This document shows, one piece after another, positions 7,763 to 16,157 of a stretch of DNA of 35,824 nt (positions are counted from its first letter, which is position 1; each line of letters begins with the position of its first letter). Made by a program: the position numbers and the translations under genes. This stretch comes from Streptomyces harenosi (GTDB lineage: Bacteria > Actinomycetota > Actinomycetes > Streptomycetales > Streptomycetaceae). The notes under the pieces were generated by a model. The model was given only the letters and a program-made list of their open reading frames with translations. It ran no database searches and had not been told where the DNA came from. The stretch lies in NCBI RefSeq assembly GCF_011008945.1, contig NZ_WYCT01000034.1, positions 1 to 35,824 on the forward strand, given 5' to 3'.

Positions 7763-8161
7763 TCACGCCTCCTCGGTGAGCAGCGGGTAGACGCCGTTCT
7801 CGTCGTGGTCCTCCCGTCCGGTCACGGGCGGGTTGAAGACACAGATGCAGTGGAAGTCCTCCTTGACCTTGAGCGTGTGCCGCTCGTGGCCGTCGAGGAG
7901 GTACATGGTCCCGGGGGTGATGTGGTACGTCTCCCCGGTCTCGCGGTCGGTCAGCTCGGCCTCGCCCCGGGTGCAGACGACGGCCTCGATGTGGTTGGCG
8001 TACCACATGTGCGTCTCCGTGCCCGCGTACAGGATCGTCTCGTGCAGGGAGAAGCCGACCTTCTCCTTGGCGAGGACGATGCGCTTGCTCTCCCACGTGC
8101 CGGACGCGGACTTCACGTGCCGGTCGGTGCCTTCGAGGTCCTTGAACGAACGGACGATCAC
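7763..8161 (-). CDS. ectC: L-ectoine synthase
   Basis: A 132-residue cupin enzyme that cyclises N-gamma-acetyl-2,4-diaminobutyrate to ectoine with loss of water. Conserved metal-site residues correspond to E59 (ANHIEAVV), Y87 ([12 protein letters not shown]) and H95, as in characterised EctC proteins. The frame is open farther upstream, but the GTG at 8161 is chosen because AGGAGG lies about 9 nt before it and the product then begins [16 protein letters not shown], the usual EctC N terminus. It lies 53 nt downstream of ectB and 4 nt before ectD in the same transcript. The acidic C-terminal tail ([12 protein letters not shown]) supplies the Shine-Dalgarno sequence for ectD. Confidence 0.97.
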   Translation of the reverse strand: MIVRSFKDLEGTDRHVKSASGTWESKRIVLAKEKVGFSLHETILYAGTETHMWYANHIEAVVCTRGEAELTDRETGETYHITPGTMYLLDGHERHTLKVKEDFHCICVFNPPVTGREDHDENGVYPLLTEEA

Positions 8162-8214
8162 GGTGGTGCGATGCCTCCTAGGTGGTGTTCTGCGAGGGGG
8201 TGGCGCGGGGCGTC

Positions 8215-9486
8215 TCAGACGGTCTCGCGCACGGCGCGGGCGAGGGTCTCCAGGCCCTCGTCCAGCTCGTCGGGGGTGATGGTGAGGGCCGGGAGCAGCT
8301 TGACGACCTCGCCCTCGGGCCCGGACGTCTCGATGAGCAGCCCGAGTTCGAAGGCCCGCCGGGCGACCTTGGACGCGCGCTGCTTGTCGTGGAACTCCAG
8401 GCCCCACACCAGGCCGCGGCCCCGGTACTCCTTGACGTCGGCGAGGTTCTCCTCGGTGATGGAGATCAGCTGCCGCTCAACCTGCTCGCCGCGGCCCCGG
8501 GTCTGCTTCTCCATCGCCGAGCCGTCCGCCCAGTACGTCTCCAGCGCGGCGGTCGCGGTGACGAAGGCCGGGTTGTTGCCGCGGAAGGTGCCGTTGTGCT
8601 CGCCCGGCTCCCACACGTCCAGCTCCGGCTTGAACAGGCACAGCGACATCGGCAGGCCGTAGCCGCTGATGGACTTGGAGACGGTGACGATGTCCGGCGT
8701 GATGCCCGCCTCCTCGAAGGAGAAGAACGCGCCGGTCCGGCCGCAGCCCATCTGGATGTCGTCGACGATCAGCAGCATGTCCTGCCGCTCGCACAGCTCG
8801 GCCAGCGCCCGCAGCCACTCGGCCCGGGCGACGTTGATGCCGCCCTCGCCCTGCACGGTCTCCACGATCACGGCGGCGGGCTTGTTCAGACCGGAGCCCT
8901 GGTCCTCCAGCAGCCGCTCGAACCACAGGAAGTCCGGGACCCGGCCGTCGAAGTAGTTGTCGAACGGCATCGGCGTGCCGTGCACCAGCGGGATGCCGGC
9001 GCCCGCCCGCTTGAAGGCGTTGCCGGTCACGGCGAGCGAGCCCAGCGACATGCCGTGGAAGGCGTTGGTGAACGACACGATCGACTCGCGGCCCTTCACC
9101 TTCCGGGCCAGCTTCAGCGCGGACTCCACCGCGTTGGTGCCGGTCGGCCCCGGGAACATGACCTTGTACGGCAGGTCGCGCGGGCGCAGGATCAGGTTCT
9201 GGAAGGACTCCAGGAAGGCGCGCTTGGCGGTGGTCGACATGTCGAGCCCGTGCGTGACGCCGTCCCGCTCCAGGTAGTCGATGAGCGCCCGTTTCAGGAC
9301 CGGGTTGTTGTGCCCGTAGTTGAGCGAGCCGGCACCGGCGAAGAAGTCCAGGTACGCGTGGCCGTCCTCGTCGTACATGCGGCTGCCCTGCGCGCGGTCG
9401 AAGACCGTGGGCCAGCCGCGGCAGTAGCTGCGCACCTCGGACTCCACGGTCTCGAAGACACTCAGGTCGGGCTGGGTGATGGTCAC
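8215..9486 (-). CDS. ectB: Diaminobutyrate--2-oxoglutarate aminotransferase
   Basis: A 423-residue class III PLP aminotransferase that makes L-2,4-diaminobutyrate from aspartate semialdehyde with glutamate as amino donor, the first committed ectoine step. Visible marks are [16 protein letters not shown] (phosphate cup, residues 113-128), the [12 protein letters not shown] cofactor segment (241-252) and the Schiff-base lysine K271 ([12 protein letters not shown]). The GTG start at 9486 has a GAGGAG site about 9 nt upstream and gives the usual EctB N terminus and length. The frame is open much farther upstream but covers ectA in another frame. A 109-bp spacer separates it from ectA, longer than the other gaps in the operon. 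Confidence 0.97.
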   Translation of the reverse strand: MTITQPDLSVFETVESEVRSYCRGWPTVFDRAQGSRMYDEDGHAYLDFFAGAGSLNYGHNNPVLKRALIDYLERDGVTHGLDMSTTAKRAFLESFQNLILRPRDLPYKVMFPGPTGTNAVESALKLARKVKGRESIVSFTNAFHGMSLGSLAVTGNAFKRAGAGIPLVHGTPMPFDNYFDGRVPDFLWFERLLEDQGSGLNKPAAVIVETVQGEGGINVARAEWLRALAELCERQDMLLIVDDIQMGCGRTGAFFSFEEAGITPDIVTVSKSISGYGLPMSLCLFKPELDVWEPGEHNGTFRGNNPAFVTATAALETYWADGSAMEKQTRGRGEQVERQLISITEENLADVKEYRGRGLVWGLEFHDKQRASKVARRAFELGLLIETSGPEGEVVKLLPALTITPDELDEGLETLARAVRETV

Positions 9487-9518
9487 GGCGGATCGCTCCT
9501 CGTCGGGTGAGGGTCGGT

Positions 9519-9547
9519 GAGAGGAAGGGGAAGGAGAAGGAGAAGGG
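9519..9547 (-). repeat. 29-nt homopurine/homopyrimidine tract in the ectA-ectB spacer
   Basis: Every base from 9519 to 9547 on the plus strand is a purine, with GGAGAA-like units repeated at 9533-9546. The ect mRNA therefore carries an uninterrupted pyrimidine tract between ectA and ectB. This is a slippage-prone low-complexity tract. A role in RNA processing or differential expression is only a possibility. Confidence 0.6.
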
Positions 9548-9595
9548 CCGGGGCCGGCGAGGGCCCGTGCGGTGCGGGGTGCGGGTGGCCGGGAC

Positions 9596-10111
9596 TCAGC
9601 GGCCGGGGGCGGACAGGGGACCGATGCGGTAGAGGACCTCGGGGTCGTGCGGCCCGTCGGGGAAGAGGGCCGTGCCGAACAGCTCCTCCCGCTCCAGCCG
9701 GGCGCCGTGGCGCTCGGCGAACGAGGTGAACAGTCGCTCGGAGGCGGTGTTGCCCGGCGTGATGGTGGTCTCCACGGCCGACAGCCCGCGTTCCGCCACG
9801 GCCCGCGCGACCAGCCCGTCCAGCAGCGCGGCGGCGAGCCCGCGCCCGCGGTGGGCGGCGTCCACCGCCACCTGCCACACGAGCAGGGTGTCGGGACGGT
9901 CCGGCCGCACATAGCCGGTCACGAAGCCGACCGCCCGCCCGTGCTCGTCGCGGGCGACGGCCGACGTGGCGGCGAAGTCCCGGCACCACAGCAGATAGCT
10001 GTAGGACGAGTTCAGGTCGAGGACCTTCGAATCCCTGGCTATCCGCCACAGTGCGGCTCCGTCCGCCACTGTCGGAGAGTCGATGTGCAGGTCTGCTTGC
10101 GCGGCAGTCAT
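9596..10111 (-). CDS. ectA: L-2,4-diaminobutyrate N-acetyltransferase
   Basis: A 171-residue GNAT acetyltransferase that acetylates diaminobutyrate at N-gamma using acetyl-CoA, the second ectoine step. The EctA-specific segments KVLDLNSSYSYLLWCRDFA (residues 29-47) and the acetyl-CoA loop HRGRGLAAALLD (87-98) are clear, as is TITPGNTASERLF (116-128). The start at ATG 10111 fits family length. Upstream is only a weak GGGTAAG site, so translation initiation may be modest or regulated. It is the first gene of ectABCD; the 343-bp upstream region is unusually AT-rich for this genome and carries two strong inverted repeats. There is no ask_ect or ectR neighbour. Confidence 0.96.
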   Translation of the reverse strand: MTAAQADLHIDSPTVADGAALWRIARDSKVLDLNSSYSYLLWCRDFAATSAVARDEHGRAVGFVTGYVRPDRPDTLLVWQVAVDAAHRGRGLAAALLDGLVARAVAERGLSAVETTITPGNTASERLFTSFAERHGARLEREELFGTALFPDGPHDPEVLYRIGPLSAPGR

Positions 10112-10233
10112 GCAAATTGAACTTACCCAGCGGAATTCGAAATTGCATCGCCGGGTGGGGTTACGTACCGCCGCGTTCCGTGTTATCGCGCGAGCGCGGG
10201 TGTCCGCGCGACCGGCCGCGGTTATGTACGGGA

Positions 10234-10255
10234 TTGTCCGGATAGTGACGGACAA
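10234..10255. promoter_or_regulatory. Inverted repeat upstream of ectA (candidate operator)
   Basis: TTGTCCG (10234-10240) and CGGACAA (10249-10255) form a perfect 7-bp-arm palindrome with an 8-bp spacer, 123 bp before the ectA start. It directly adjoins a second, longer inverted repeat (10257-10287). On the minus strand the first arm reads TTGTCCG, which also resembles a -35 element, but I cannot pick a convincing -10. No matching regulator is named here. Confidence 0.45.
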
Positions 10256-10256
10256 A

Positions 10257-10287
10257 ATGGGTGTGATGTGTAATGCATCACACCCAT
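10257..10287 (-). terminator. Perfect 12-bp hairpin with T-tract between the aminotransferase gene and ectA
   Basis: ATGGGTGTGATG (10257-10268) and CATCACACCCAT (10276-10287) are perfect arms with a 7-nt loop. Read on the minus strand the hairpin is followed by TTTTGT, so it looks like an intrinsic terminator for the aminotransferase gene that ends at 10455. It could also act as a leader attenuator or operator for ectA, 146 bp downstream. The rest of 10112-10454 holds no gene that I can see. Confidence 0.6.
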
Positions 10288-10454
10288 GTCGCCGGTCCGG
10301 GACCTGCCCGCGCCGCACCGGTGGGCGTTCACAGGATCTACGCGTTTAGCTTCGGGGGAAGCGGGCAGAAGAGGTCGGGAAGCCACCCCGAAAAGAATCG
10401 CGGAATTGTGCTCCGAGTGAATTCGAATAAAGCCGTTGATGCAGTGGGCGGAGA

Positions 10455-11555
10455 TTACTTCCAGGCGCCCTCGACGGCCTGCCGGGCGGATTCCAGGTCC
10501 ACGTCCAGCCCCTGCTCGGCCAGCGCCGAGCCCAGCGCCGCGAGGCTGCCCTGCACCGCCCCGGGCGTGGCGTTCGGCCCGTAGTGGTTCACCCGGATCA
10601 TCTCCTTGGCCAGCGCGCCCCCGCCGGCCGCCAGCGGCAGCGTGGGGTCGGACCGCAGGGCCCGCGCCACCAGCTCGGAGGCGAGCACCCCCGACGGCGC
10701 CCGCAGCGTGGTGGCGACCGGCGCCGCGTCCCGGGCCTCGTACACGTAGGGCTCCAGCCCGCCGCCGAGCGCGAGCGCTCCGGCCCGGGTGGCCGCCGCG
10801 GCCGCCGCGTGCCGCGCCATCACCGACTCCAGGCCCTCCGCCTCGATCCGCTCGACACACGCCTCCAGCGCCAGCATCTCGAGCTGGGCCGGGGCGTGCA
10901 GCAGCGTCGTGCGCCCGCCGTCGATCCAGCGCTCCTTCCAGTCCAGCAGGGAGAGGTACGAGCGGCGCGGCGCCCGCGGGTTGGCCGCCATCCGGGCCCA
11001 CGCCCGCTCGCTCACCGACACCGCCGACACCCCGGCGGGACCGCCCATCGCCTTCTGCGCCCCGATCACGCACAGGTCCACCCCCCAGGCGTCCGGCAGC
11101 ACCGGCTCGGCCCCGACCGAGGCGACCGCGTCCAGGTAGAACAGCGCGCCGTGCTCCCGCACCACCTCGCCGATCTCCGCGACGGGGTTGGTGTTGCCGG
11201 TCGCCGCCTCCGCGTGCACCAGCGAGACGAAGTCGATCTCCGGGTGCTCGGCCAGCATCTGGCGGATCCGGTCGGCCGTGACCGCGGTGTGGAAGGGGAC
11301 GGCGAGGTCGTGCACGGTCGCGCCGCAGTCCCGCAGCCAGTCGCCGAAGGTCTGGCCGTACGGACCGGTGATCACGTTCAGCGCGGTGGTGCCCGGGCCC
11401 GCCGTCGCGCGGATCGCGCCCTCCAGCGGCAGCAGCGCCTCCCCCTGCATGATCACGACGTCCTGCCGGGTGCCGAGCAGCCGGGCCACGCGGTCCTCGA
11501 TCGAGGCGAAGCGGTCGGCGCTCAGGGGGGCGAGATCCAGGAAAGGATGGGTCAC
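10455..11555 (-). CDS. Aminotransferase class V (alanine-glyoxylate/serine-pyruvate aminotransferase-like)
   Basis: A 366-residue fold-type I PLP enzyme. Y/LDAVASVGAEP (about 140-151) is the class V cofactor-binding strand and K168 (VIGAQKAMGGPAGV) the Schiff-base lysine. The overall pattern (VITGPYGQTFGDW, LVHAEAATGNTNPV, DGGRTTLLHAPAQ) fits the alanine-glyoxylate/serine-pyruvate aminotransferase and PucG-like group, which handles small 2-oxo acids. The upstream GTG at 11576 has no ribosome-binding site, so I use the GTG at 11555, preceded by GAAGAGAG. It precedes ectA on the same strand, but a hairpin with a T-tract lies between, so it is probably not part of the ect operon. Exact substrates are not predictable. 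Confidence 0.85.
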   Translation of the reverse strand: MTHPFLDLAPLSADRFASIEDRVARLLGTRQDVVIMQGEALLPLEGAIRATAGPGTTALNVITGPYGQTFGDWLRDCGATVHDLAVPFHTAVTADRIRQMLAEHPEIDFVSLVHAEAATGNTNPVAEIGEVVREHGALFYLDAVASVGAEPVLPDAWGVDLCVIGAQKAMGGPAGVSAVSVSERAWARMAANPRAPRRSYLSLLDWKERWIDGGRTTLLHAPAQLEMLALEACVERIEAEGLESVMARHAAAAAATRAGALALGGGLEPYVYEARDAAPVATTLRAPSGVLASELVARALRSDPTLPLAAGGGALAKEMIRVNHYGPNATPGAVQGSLAALGSALAEQGLDVDLESARQAVEGAWK

Positions 11556-11827
11556 GGCGGTGCTCTCTTCGCTCACAACGGTGGGTACGGAAAACGGACG
11601 CAGTCGAGACTAGCCGCAGCCCCCGGCACGGCCGCGGCCGGAGACCGGCTCGCGCGCGGGAGCGGGCCGGCCGGCGCGGAAGGCGGTGACGGGAGCCGCG
11701 GGCACGGCCGGGAGCGCCGCCGGACGGCCGGCCGCGCACGGCGCGGCACGCGAGGGTCGCGGACGGGGCGGAGACCGCGGGACCGGCCCCTGGGGCACCC
11801 CCCGGGCCACCGTCTAAGGTGCGGGGC

Positions 11828-12919
11828 ATGAGCGATGGCGCGGTGCTGCACGTGAAGGGGCGGGTGCTCGTCGGACCGGAGGACGTCCGCGACGAGCTGT
11901 GGGTGGTCGGCGGGCGGATCTCCTTGCGGCGCCCCGCCCGGACCGGTGACGTGCGCACCGTCGAGGGATGGGCGCTGCCCGGCCTGGTCGACGCCCACTG
12001 CCACGTCGGCCTCGACCAGCACGGCGCGGTGGACAGGGAGGTCGCCGAGAAGCAGGCGCTGACCGACCGCGACGCGGGCACCCTGCTGATCCGTGACGCG
12101 GGCTCGCCCTCCGACACCCGCTGGGTCGACGACCGCGAGGACCTGCCGAAGATCATCCGGGCGGGGCGGCACATCGCCCGCACCCGCCGCTACATCCGCA
12201 ACTACGCCTGGGAGATCGAGCCCGGGGACCTGGTGGCGTACGTCGCCCGGGAGGCCCGGCGCGGCGACGGCTGGGTGAAGCTGGTCGGCGACTGGATCGA
12301 CCGCGACCTCGGCGACCTGTCGGCCTGCTGGCCCCGCGAGGCGGTGCAGGCGGCGATCGCCGAGGCCCACCGCCTGGGCGCCCGCGTCACCGCGCACTGC
12401 TTCGCCGAGGACTCCCTGCGCGATCTGGTCGAGGCCGGCATCGACTGTGTCGAGCACGCCACCGGTCTGACCGACGACACGATCCCGCTCTTCGCCGAGC
12501 GGGGCGTCGCCATCGTCCCGACCCTGGTCAACATCGCCACCTTCCCGCGGCTCGCCGCCGGCGGCGAGGCCAAGTACCCCCGCTGGTCGGCCCATATGCG
12601 CCGGCTCCACGAGCGCCGTTACGACACCGTGCGCGCCGCCTACGACGCCGGAATCCCGGTGTACGTGGGCACCGACGCGGGCGGCTCGCTCGCCCACGGC
12701 CTGGCGGCGGCCGAGGTGGCCGAACTGGTCACCGCGGGCATCCCCCCGCTGCGGGCGCTGGCGGCGGCCACCTGGGCCGCCCGGGAGTGGCTGGGCCGCC
12801 CCGGCCTGGAGGAGGGCGCGCCCGCGGACCTGGTGGTCTACGAGCAGGACCCGCGCGCGGACGTGCGCGTGCTCGCCGCTCCGCGCCGGGTGGTGCTGAA
12901 CGGGCGGGTCGTCGGATAG
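11828..12919 (+). CDS. Metal-dependent amidohydrolase (imidazolonepropionase/prolidase-like)
   Basis: A 363-residue amidohydrolase-superfamily enzyme. The metal site is readable: H57 and H59 (GLVDAHCHVG), K151 (WVKLVGDW, probable carboxylated lysine), H190 (VTAHCFAE), H210 (CVEHATGL) and D283 (YVGTDAGGSLAHG). The closing segment A..WLGRPGLEEGAPADLVVYEQDP is the usual end of dihydroorotase/imidazolonepropionase-type proteins. This pattern fits the group that includes Xaa-Pro dipeptidases and arginine/lysine carboxypeptidase-like amidohydrolases; the substrate is open. An in-frame GTG lies three codons upstream of the chosen ATG. It diverges from the aminotransferase gene across a 272-bp GC-rich gap in which I see no further gene. 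Confidence 0.88.
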   Translation: MSDGAVLHVKGRVLVGPEDVRDELWVVGGRISLRRPARTGDVRTVEGWALPGLVDAHCHVGLDQHGAVDREVAEKQALTDRDAGTLLIRDAGSPSDTRWVDDREDLPKIIRAGRHIARTRRYIRNYAWEIEPGDLVAYVAREARRGDGWVKLVGDWIDRDLGDLSACWPREAVQAAIAEAHRLGARVTAHCFAEDSLRDLVEAGIDCVEHATGLTDDTIPLFAERGVAIVPTLVNIATFPRLAAGGEAKYPRWSAHMRRLHERRYDTVRAAYDAGIPVYVGTDAGGSLAHGLAAAEVAELVTAGIPPLRALAAATWAAREWLGRPGLEEGAPADLVVYEQDPRADVRVLAAPRRVVLNGRVVG

Positions 12920-13104
12920 CCGACGGGGGTGACACGAGGGAACACCCGTGCCGCGTGATTCGAACACACTCGCCGGAACGCCACGATGGAGTGAAGTGCC
13001 CCCGGATCGCTGACGGTTCGCCGCGGGCGGAGACATTCTTGCCGGGTCCCGAGCACCTGACCGCACGCGTGTCTCCGCGTGTCTTCTCTGGGGGTCCCAC
13101 CACC

Positions 13105-14037
13105 TTGAACGGCAACACCTTCCGCATGCCCGCACGCCGCCTCGTCACCGCCGCGGCGGCCACGGCCCTGGCCGCCGGTCCCGCGGTCCTGGCCGCCGCC
13201 GGTCCCGCCCACGCGACCGGCGGCCAGGGGCGGGCGAGCGCCGCCGTCCTGCGCACCACGCTGGACGTGTCCCTGCTCGACCGGGCCGTGCGGGTTCCCC
13301 TCACGGCCTCCCTCAACGAGGTCCGCGCCCCGCACAGCGCCCGGAAGACCGCGCTGACCGCGCGGCTGGACGGCGTCGACGGCGGGAAGCCCTTCAGCCT
13401 CCTGCGCGCCGAGGTGGCGGACGCGACGGCGACGGTCACCCCGGCCAGGGCCGAGGCCCGCACCGACCTCGCCCGGGCCAGGGTCCACGTGCCCGGCCTG
13501 CCGCTGCTGTCCGTCATCGAGGTGGACAAGGTCACCTCCCGGGCGGTCTGCGCGACCGGGAAGGCGCCGGTGGCCTCCGCGACCGTGCCGGGCACGGTGA
13601 CCGTCCTCGGCCGGAAGGTCACGCTCACGGCGGGCGGGACCACGCACGTGCGGGTGCCCGGCGTGGGCGAGGTGAAGCTCGACCTCTCCCAGCGGCGGAC
13701 GACCTCCCGGTCGGCCGCCGCGACGGCTGTCGAACTCACCGTGTCGGTCAACCCGCTGAAGCTGAACGTGGCCGAGGCCCACGGCACCGTCACCCTGGCG
13801 ACGGCCGACTGCAAGGCCCCGGTGGCGCCGCACGCCCCCGAGACCCCGGCCGGGCAGCAACCGGCGCCGGCCGAGGAACCCGCCGCCGGCGTCAGGCCCC
13901 AGGGCGACGCCCCCGCCGGGCCCGGGCTGGCCGAGACGGGCGGGAACTCCGCCACCCCGTACGTCGCGGGCGGCGCCCTCGCCCTGGTCGTGGCGGGCGG
14001 CGGGGCCCTGGCCCTGGCCCGCCGCAGGCGCGGCTGA
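13105..14037 (+). CDS. Secreted surface protein with LAETG sortase signal
   Basis: A 310-residue exported protein of unknown function. It has an N-terminal signal peptide (basic RMPARR, hydrophobic 14-33, likely cleavage after AHA at about residue 37). A two-part beta-rich region follows with repeated 'valine-threonine' strands (about 45-235), then a Pro/Ala-rich linker. The end is a cell-wall sorting signal: LAETG at 275-279, a hydrophobic segment and an RRRRG tail. LAXTG is the motif used by class E sortases in Streptomyces. Two cysteines (AVCATG, ADCKAP) could form a disulfide after export. I choose the TTG at 13105 because GGGGG lies about 9 nt upstream; the in-frame ATG at 13126 lacks a site. 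It sits next to cobalamin genes without an obvious functional link. Confidence 0.87.
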   Translation: MNGNTFRMPARRLVTAAAATALAAGPAVLAAAGPAHATGGQGRASAAVLRTTLDVSLLDRAVRVPLTASLNEVRAPHSARKTALTARLDGVDGGKPFSLLRAEVADATATVTPARAEARTDLARARVHVPGLPLLSVIEVDKVTSRAVCATGKAPVASATVPGTVTVLGRKVTLTAGGTTHVRVPGVGEVKLDLSQRRTTSRSAAATAVELTVSVNPLKLNVAEAHGTVTLATADCKAPVAPHAPETPAGQQPAPAEEPAAGVRPQGDAPAGPGLAETGGNSATPYVAGGALALVVAGGGALALARRRRG

Positions 14038-14045
14038 CGGCACCC

Positions 14046-14077
14046 GCGGCGGGCGCTCTCACCCCAGCGCCCGCCGC
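14046..14077. terminator. Bidirectional terminator between the LAETG protein gene and cobC
   Basis: Arms 14046-14057 and 14066-14077 are perfectly complementary over 12 bp with an 8-nt loop. It spans the 21-bp gap between the convergent stop codons and includes the last codons of cobC. Confidence 0.75.
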
Positions 14078-15120
14078 AGCGCCGCGAGGAACCCGTCCGT
14101 CGTCGCCCGGTCCCGCACCGCCAGCCGCAGCCACTGCGGCCCCAGCCCGGGGAAGGTGTCACCGCGCCGGACCGCGTACCCGAGGCCGCGCAGCCGGTGC
14201 CGTACGGCGGCGGCCCCGGGCAGCCGGACGAGGACGAAGGGGCCCTCGGCGGGCTCGGCCACCCGCACCCCCCGGTCCGCCAGTTCCCGGAGCCCGGCCA
14301 CGAGGTGGGCCCGGTCGGCGGCGATCCGGCGGGCCGCGTGGGCCGCCTCCGCCAGCGCGCGCGGCCCCACGCACGCCTCGGCCGCCGCGAGGGCGGGCGT
14401 GGACACCGGCCACAGCGGCTGGGCCCGTTCCAGGTCCGCCACGGTCTCCGGCGCCGCCAGCACGTACCCGATCCGCAGCCCGGCCAGCCCCCACGTCTTG
14501 GTCAGGCTGCGCAGCACCACCAGTCCGGGCACGTCGGTCCGCCCGGCGAGGGACTCGCGCTCGCCGGGCACCGCGTCCATGAACGCCTCGTCCACCACGA
14601 GCGTCCGCCCGGGACGGGCGAGCGCGGTGAGGGCGGCGGCCGGGTGCAGCACCGACGTCGGATTGGTCGGGTTGCCGACCACGACGAGGTCGGCGTCCTC
14701 GGGCACGGCCGCCGGATCGAGCCGGAAGCCGTCCGCCGCGCGCAGCAGCACCCGGTCCACCGTGTGGCCGGCGTCCCGCAGCGCCGCCTCCGGCTCGGTG
14801 AACTGCGGGTGCACCACGACCGGCCGGGACACCTTCAGCGCCCGCGCCAGCAGCACGAACGCCTCCGCCGCCCCGGCCGTCAGCAGCACCCGCTCCGCCG
14901 GCAGCCCGTGCCGCGCCGCCACCGCCGCCCGCGCGGCCCGCCCGTCCGGGTAGGCCGCGAGGGAGCCGAGCGAGGCGGCGAGGCGGTCGCGCAGCCAGTC
15001 CGGCGGGGTGCCCGCGCGCACGTTGACCGCGAGGTCCACCAGCGCCCGGCCCCCGTCGCGCACCTCGGCGTCCCCGTGGTGCCGCAGATCGGGGCCGTCG
15101 TCCTCCCCGTCAGTGCGCAT
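14059..15120 (-). CDS. cobC: Threonine-phosphate decarboxylase-like aminotransferase (cobalamin biosynthesis)
   Basis: A 353-residue class I/II PLP enzyme. By family it makes (R)-1-amino-2-propanol O-2-phosphate from threonine phosphate for the nucleotide loop of cobalamin. Visible parts are VVGNPTNPTSVL (147-158), VVDEAFMDAVPGE (175-187) and the Schiff-base lysine K208 in RSLTKTWGLAGLRIGYV, with R216 for the phosphate. Histidinol-phosphate aminotransferase is the nearest alternative, but the cobalamin neighbourhood and sequence favour CobC. The ATG at 15120 lies inside the histidine tail of cbiX, an 11-nt overlap, so the genes are translationally coupled. An in-frame ATG at 15174 would add an odd Thr-rich leader and is less likely. 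Confidence 0.9.
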   Translation of the reverse strand: MRTDGEDDGPDLRHHGDAEVRDGGRALVDLAVNVRAGTPPDWLRDRLAASLGSLAAYPDGRAARAAVAARHGLPAERVLLTAGAAEAFVLLARALKVSRPVVVHPQFTEPEAALRDAGHTVDRVLLRAADGFRLDPAAVPEDADLVVVGNPTNPTSVLHPAAALTALARPGRTLVVDEAFMDAVPGERESLAGRTDVPGLVVLRSLTKTWGLAGLRIGYVLAAPETVADLERAQPLWPVSTPALAAAEACVGPRALAEAAHAARRIAADRAHLVAGLRELADRGVRVAEPAEGPFVLVRLPGAAAVRHRLRGLGYAVRRGDTFPGLGPQWLRLAVRDRATTDGFLAALRRALG

Positions 15121-16045
15121 GGGAGTGCGTGTGCCCGTGCCCGTGGTGGTGACCGTGGTGACCGTGGTGGTCATGGCCGTCGTCGTCGGGGTGGAAGTGC
15201 GGCTGCTGGGGCAGCCCCACCTTGTCCTCGAAGCCCGGCAACGCGACGCGGTAGACGCAACTGTCGCAGTTCATCCGCAGATCGCCCTTGACGGCCTCCT
15301 CGTACCGCTCCCAGACCAGGTCCAGCAGCTCCGGCTCGGGACCGATGACGTCCGCCGACCGCACCTCGGCCTCCGGGTGCGCGGCGGCCCACTCCTCGGT
15401 CTGCCGCCGCACCCGGTCCGGCAGGATGCCGGTGAAGAGGAAGTACGGCAGGACGACGATCCGCCGGGCGCCCAGCTTCAGGCACCGGTCCAGGCCGCTG
15501 GGCACGTCCGGCGCCGCCAGCGACACGAACGCCGTCTCCACCCCGGCGTACCCGCGGCCCTCCCACAGCAGCCGCGCCGCCTTGAAGACCTCCGCGTTGG
15601 CGTCCGGGTCCGTCGAGCCGCGCCCGACCAGCAGCACGGTCACGTCCGAGTGGTCCGGGTGGCCCCCGTCCGCGCCCAGTGCCTCCTCCAGCCGCCGCTG
15701 GAGCACGTCCAGCAGCGCCGGGTGCGGGCCCAGCGGGCGCCCGTAGGTGTACGAGATCCCGGGGTGGCGTTCCTTCTCGCGGGCCAGCGCCGCCGGGATG
15801 TCGCCCTTGGCGTGCCCGGCGGACACCAGCATCAGCGGCACGGCGGCGAAGCGGCGCACGCCCCGCTCCACCAGCTCGGCGACCGCCTCGCCCAGCGGCG
15901 GCGGGGACAGCTCGATGAAGCCGCCGGCGACGGGCAGTTCGGGGTGGCGGTGCCCGAGCTCCCGCACGAAGTCGCGGAACGCCTCGGCTCCGGCCTCGTC
16001 CCGGGTGCCGTGACCGGCGATGAGCAGGGCGGGCGGGGTCGTCAC
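15110..16045 (-). CDS. cbiX: Sirohydrochlorin cobalt/iron chelatase family protein, long form with His-rich tail
   Basis: A 311-residue class II chelatase with two CbiX-like domains (about 1-125 and 135-255). Active-site histidines are H12 (AGHGTRDE) and H78 (SAGHAKGD). M258-N-C260-D-S-C263 is the MxCxxC motif of long CbiX proteins, which hold an iron-sulfur cluster. The end, residues 283-311, contains 15 histidines in 29 residues and should bind metal. By family it inserts Co2+ into sirohydrochlorin in the early-cobalt (anaerobic) pathway, or Fe2+ in siroheme synthesis; metal choice cannot be read here. GTG 16045 has GAGGAG at 6 nt. It coexists with the late-insertion CobN system in the same locus, so a siroheme or metal-storage role is a real alternative. 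Confidence 0.92.
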   Translation of the reverse strand: MTTPPALLIAGHGTRDEAGAEAFRDFVRELGHRHPELPVAGGFIELSPPPLGEAVAELVERGVRRFAAVPLMLVSAGHAKGDIPAALAREKERHPGISYTYGRPLGPHPALLDVLQRRLEEALGADGGHPDHSDVTVLLVGRGSTDPDANAEVFKAARLLWEGRGYAGVETAFVSLAAPDVPSGLDRCLKLGARRIVVLPYFLFTGILPDRVRRQTEEWAAAHPEAEVRSADVIGPEPELLDLVWERYEEAVKGDLRMNCDSCVYRVALPGFEDKVGLPQQPHFHPDDDGHDHHGHHGHHHGHGHTHSHAH

Positions 16046-16157
16046 AGGGTCTCCTCGGATGAAGGGGATGGATCGGATGGCCGGGCCGCACCGGACGGAC
16101 ACGGTGCGGCGTCCGGCGGGCCGGCCGGTGCCGGCGGGCGGGGCGGGGTGCCCGGGA

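Noticed and set aside
10257..10287. CRP/Crp-like site (TGTGA..TCACA) before ectA
   Set aside because: The half-sites are 11 bp apart instead of the 6 bp needed, so the palindrome is not a Crp box.
10112..10454. GlnR box upstream of ectA
   Set aside because: No pair of GTnAC/GAAAC-like half-sites at the right spacing was found.
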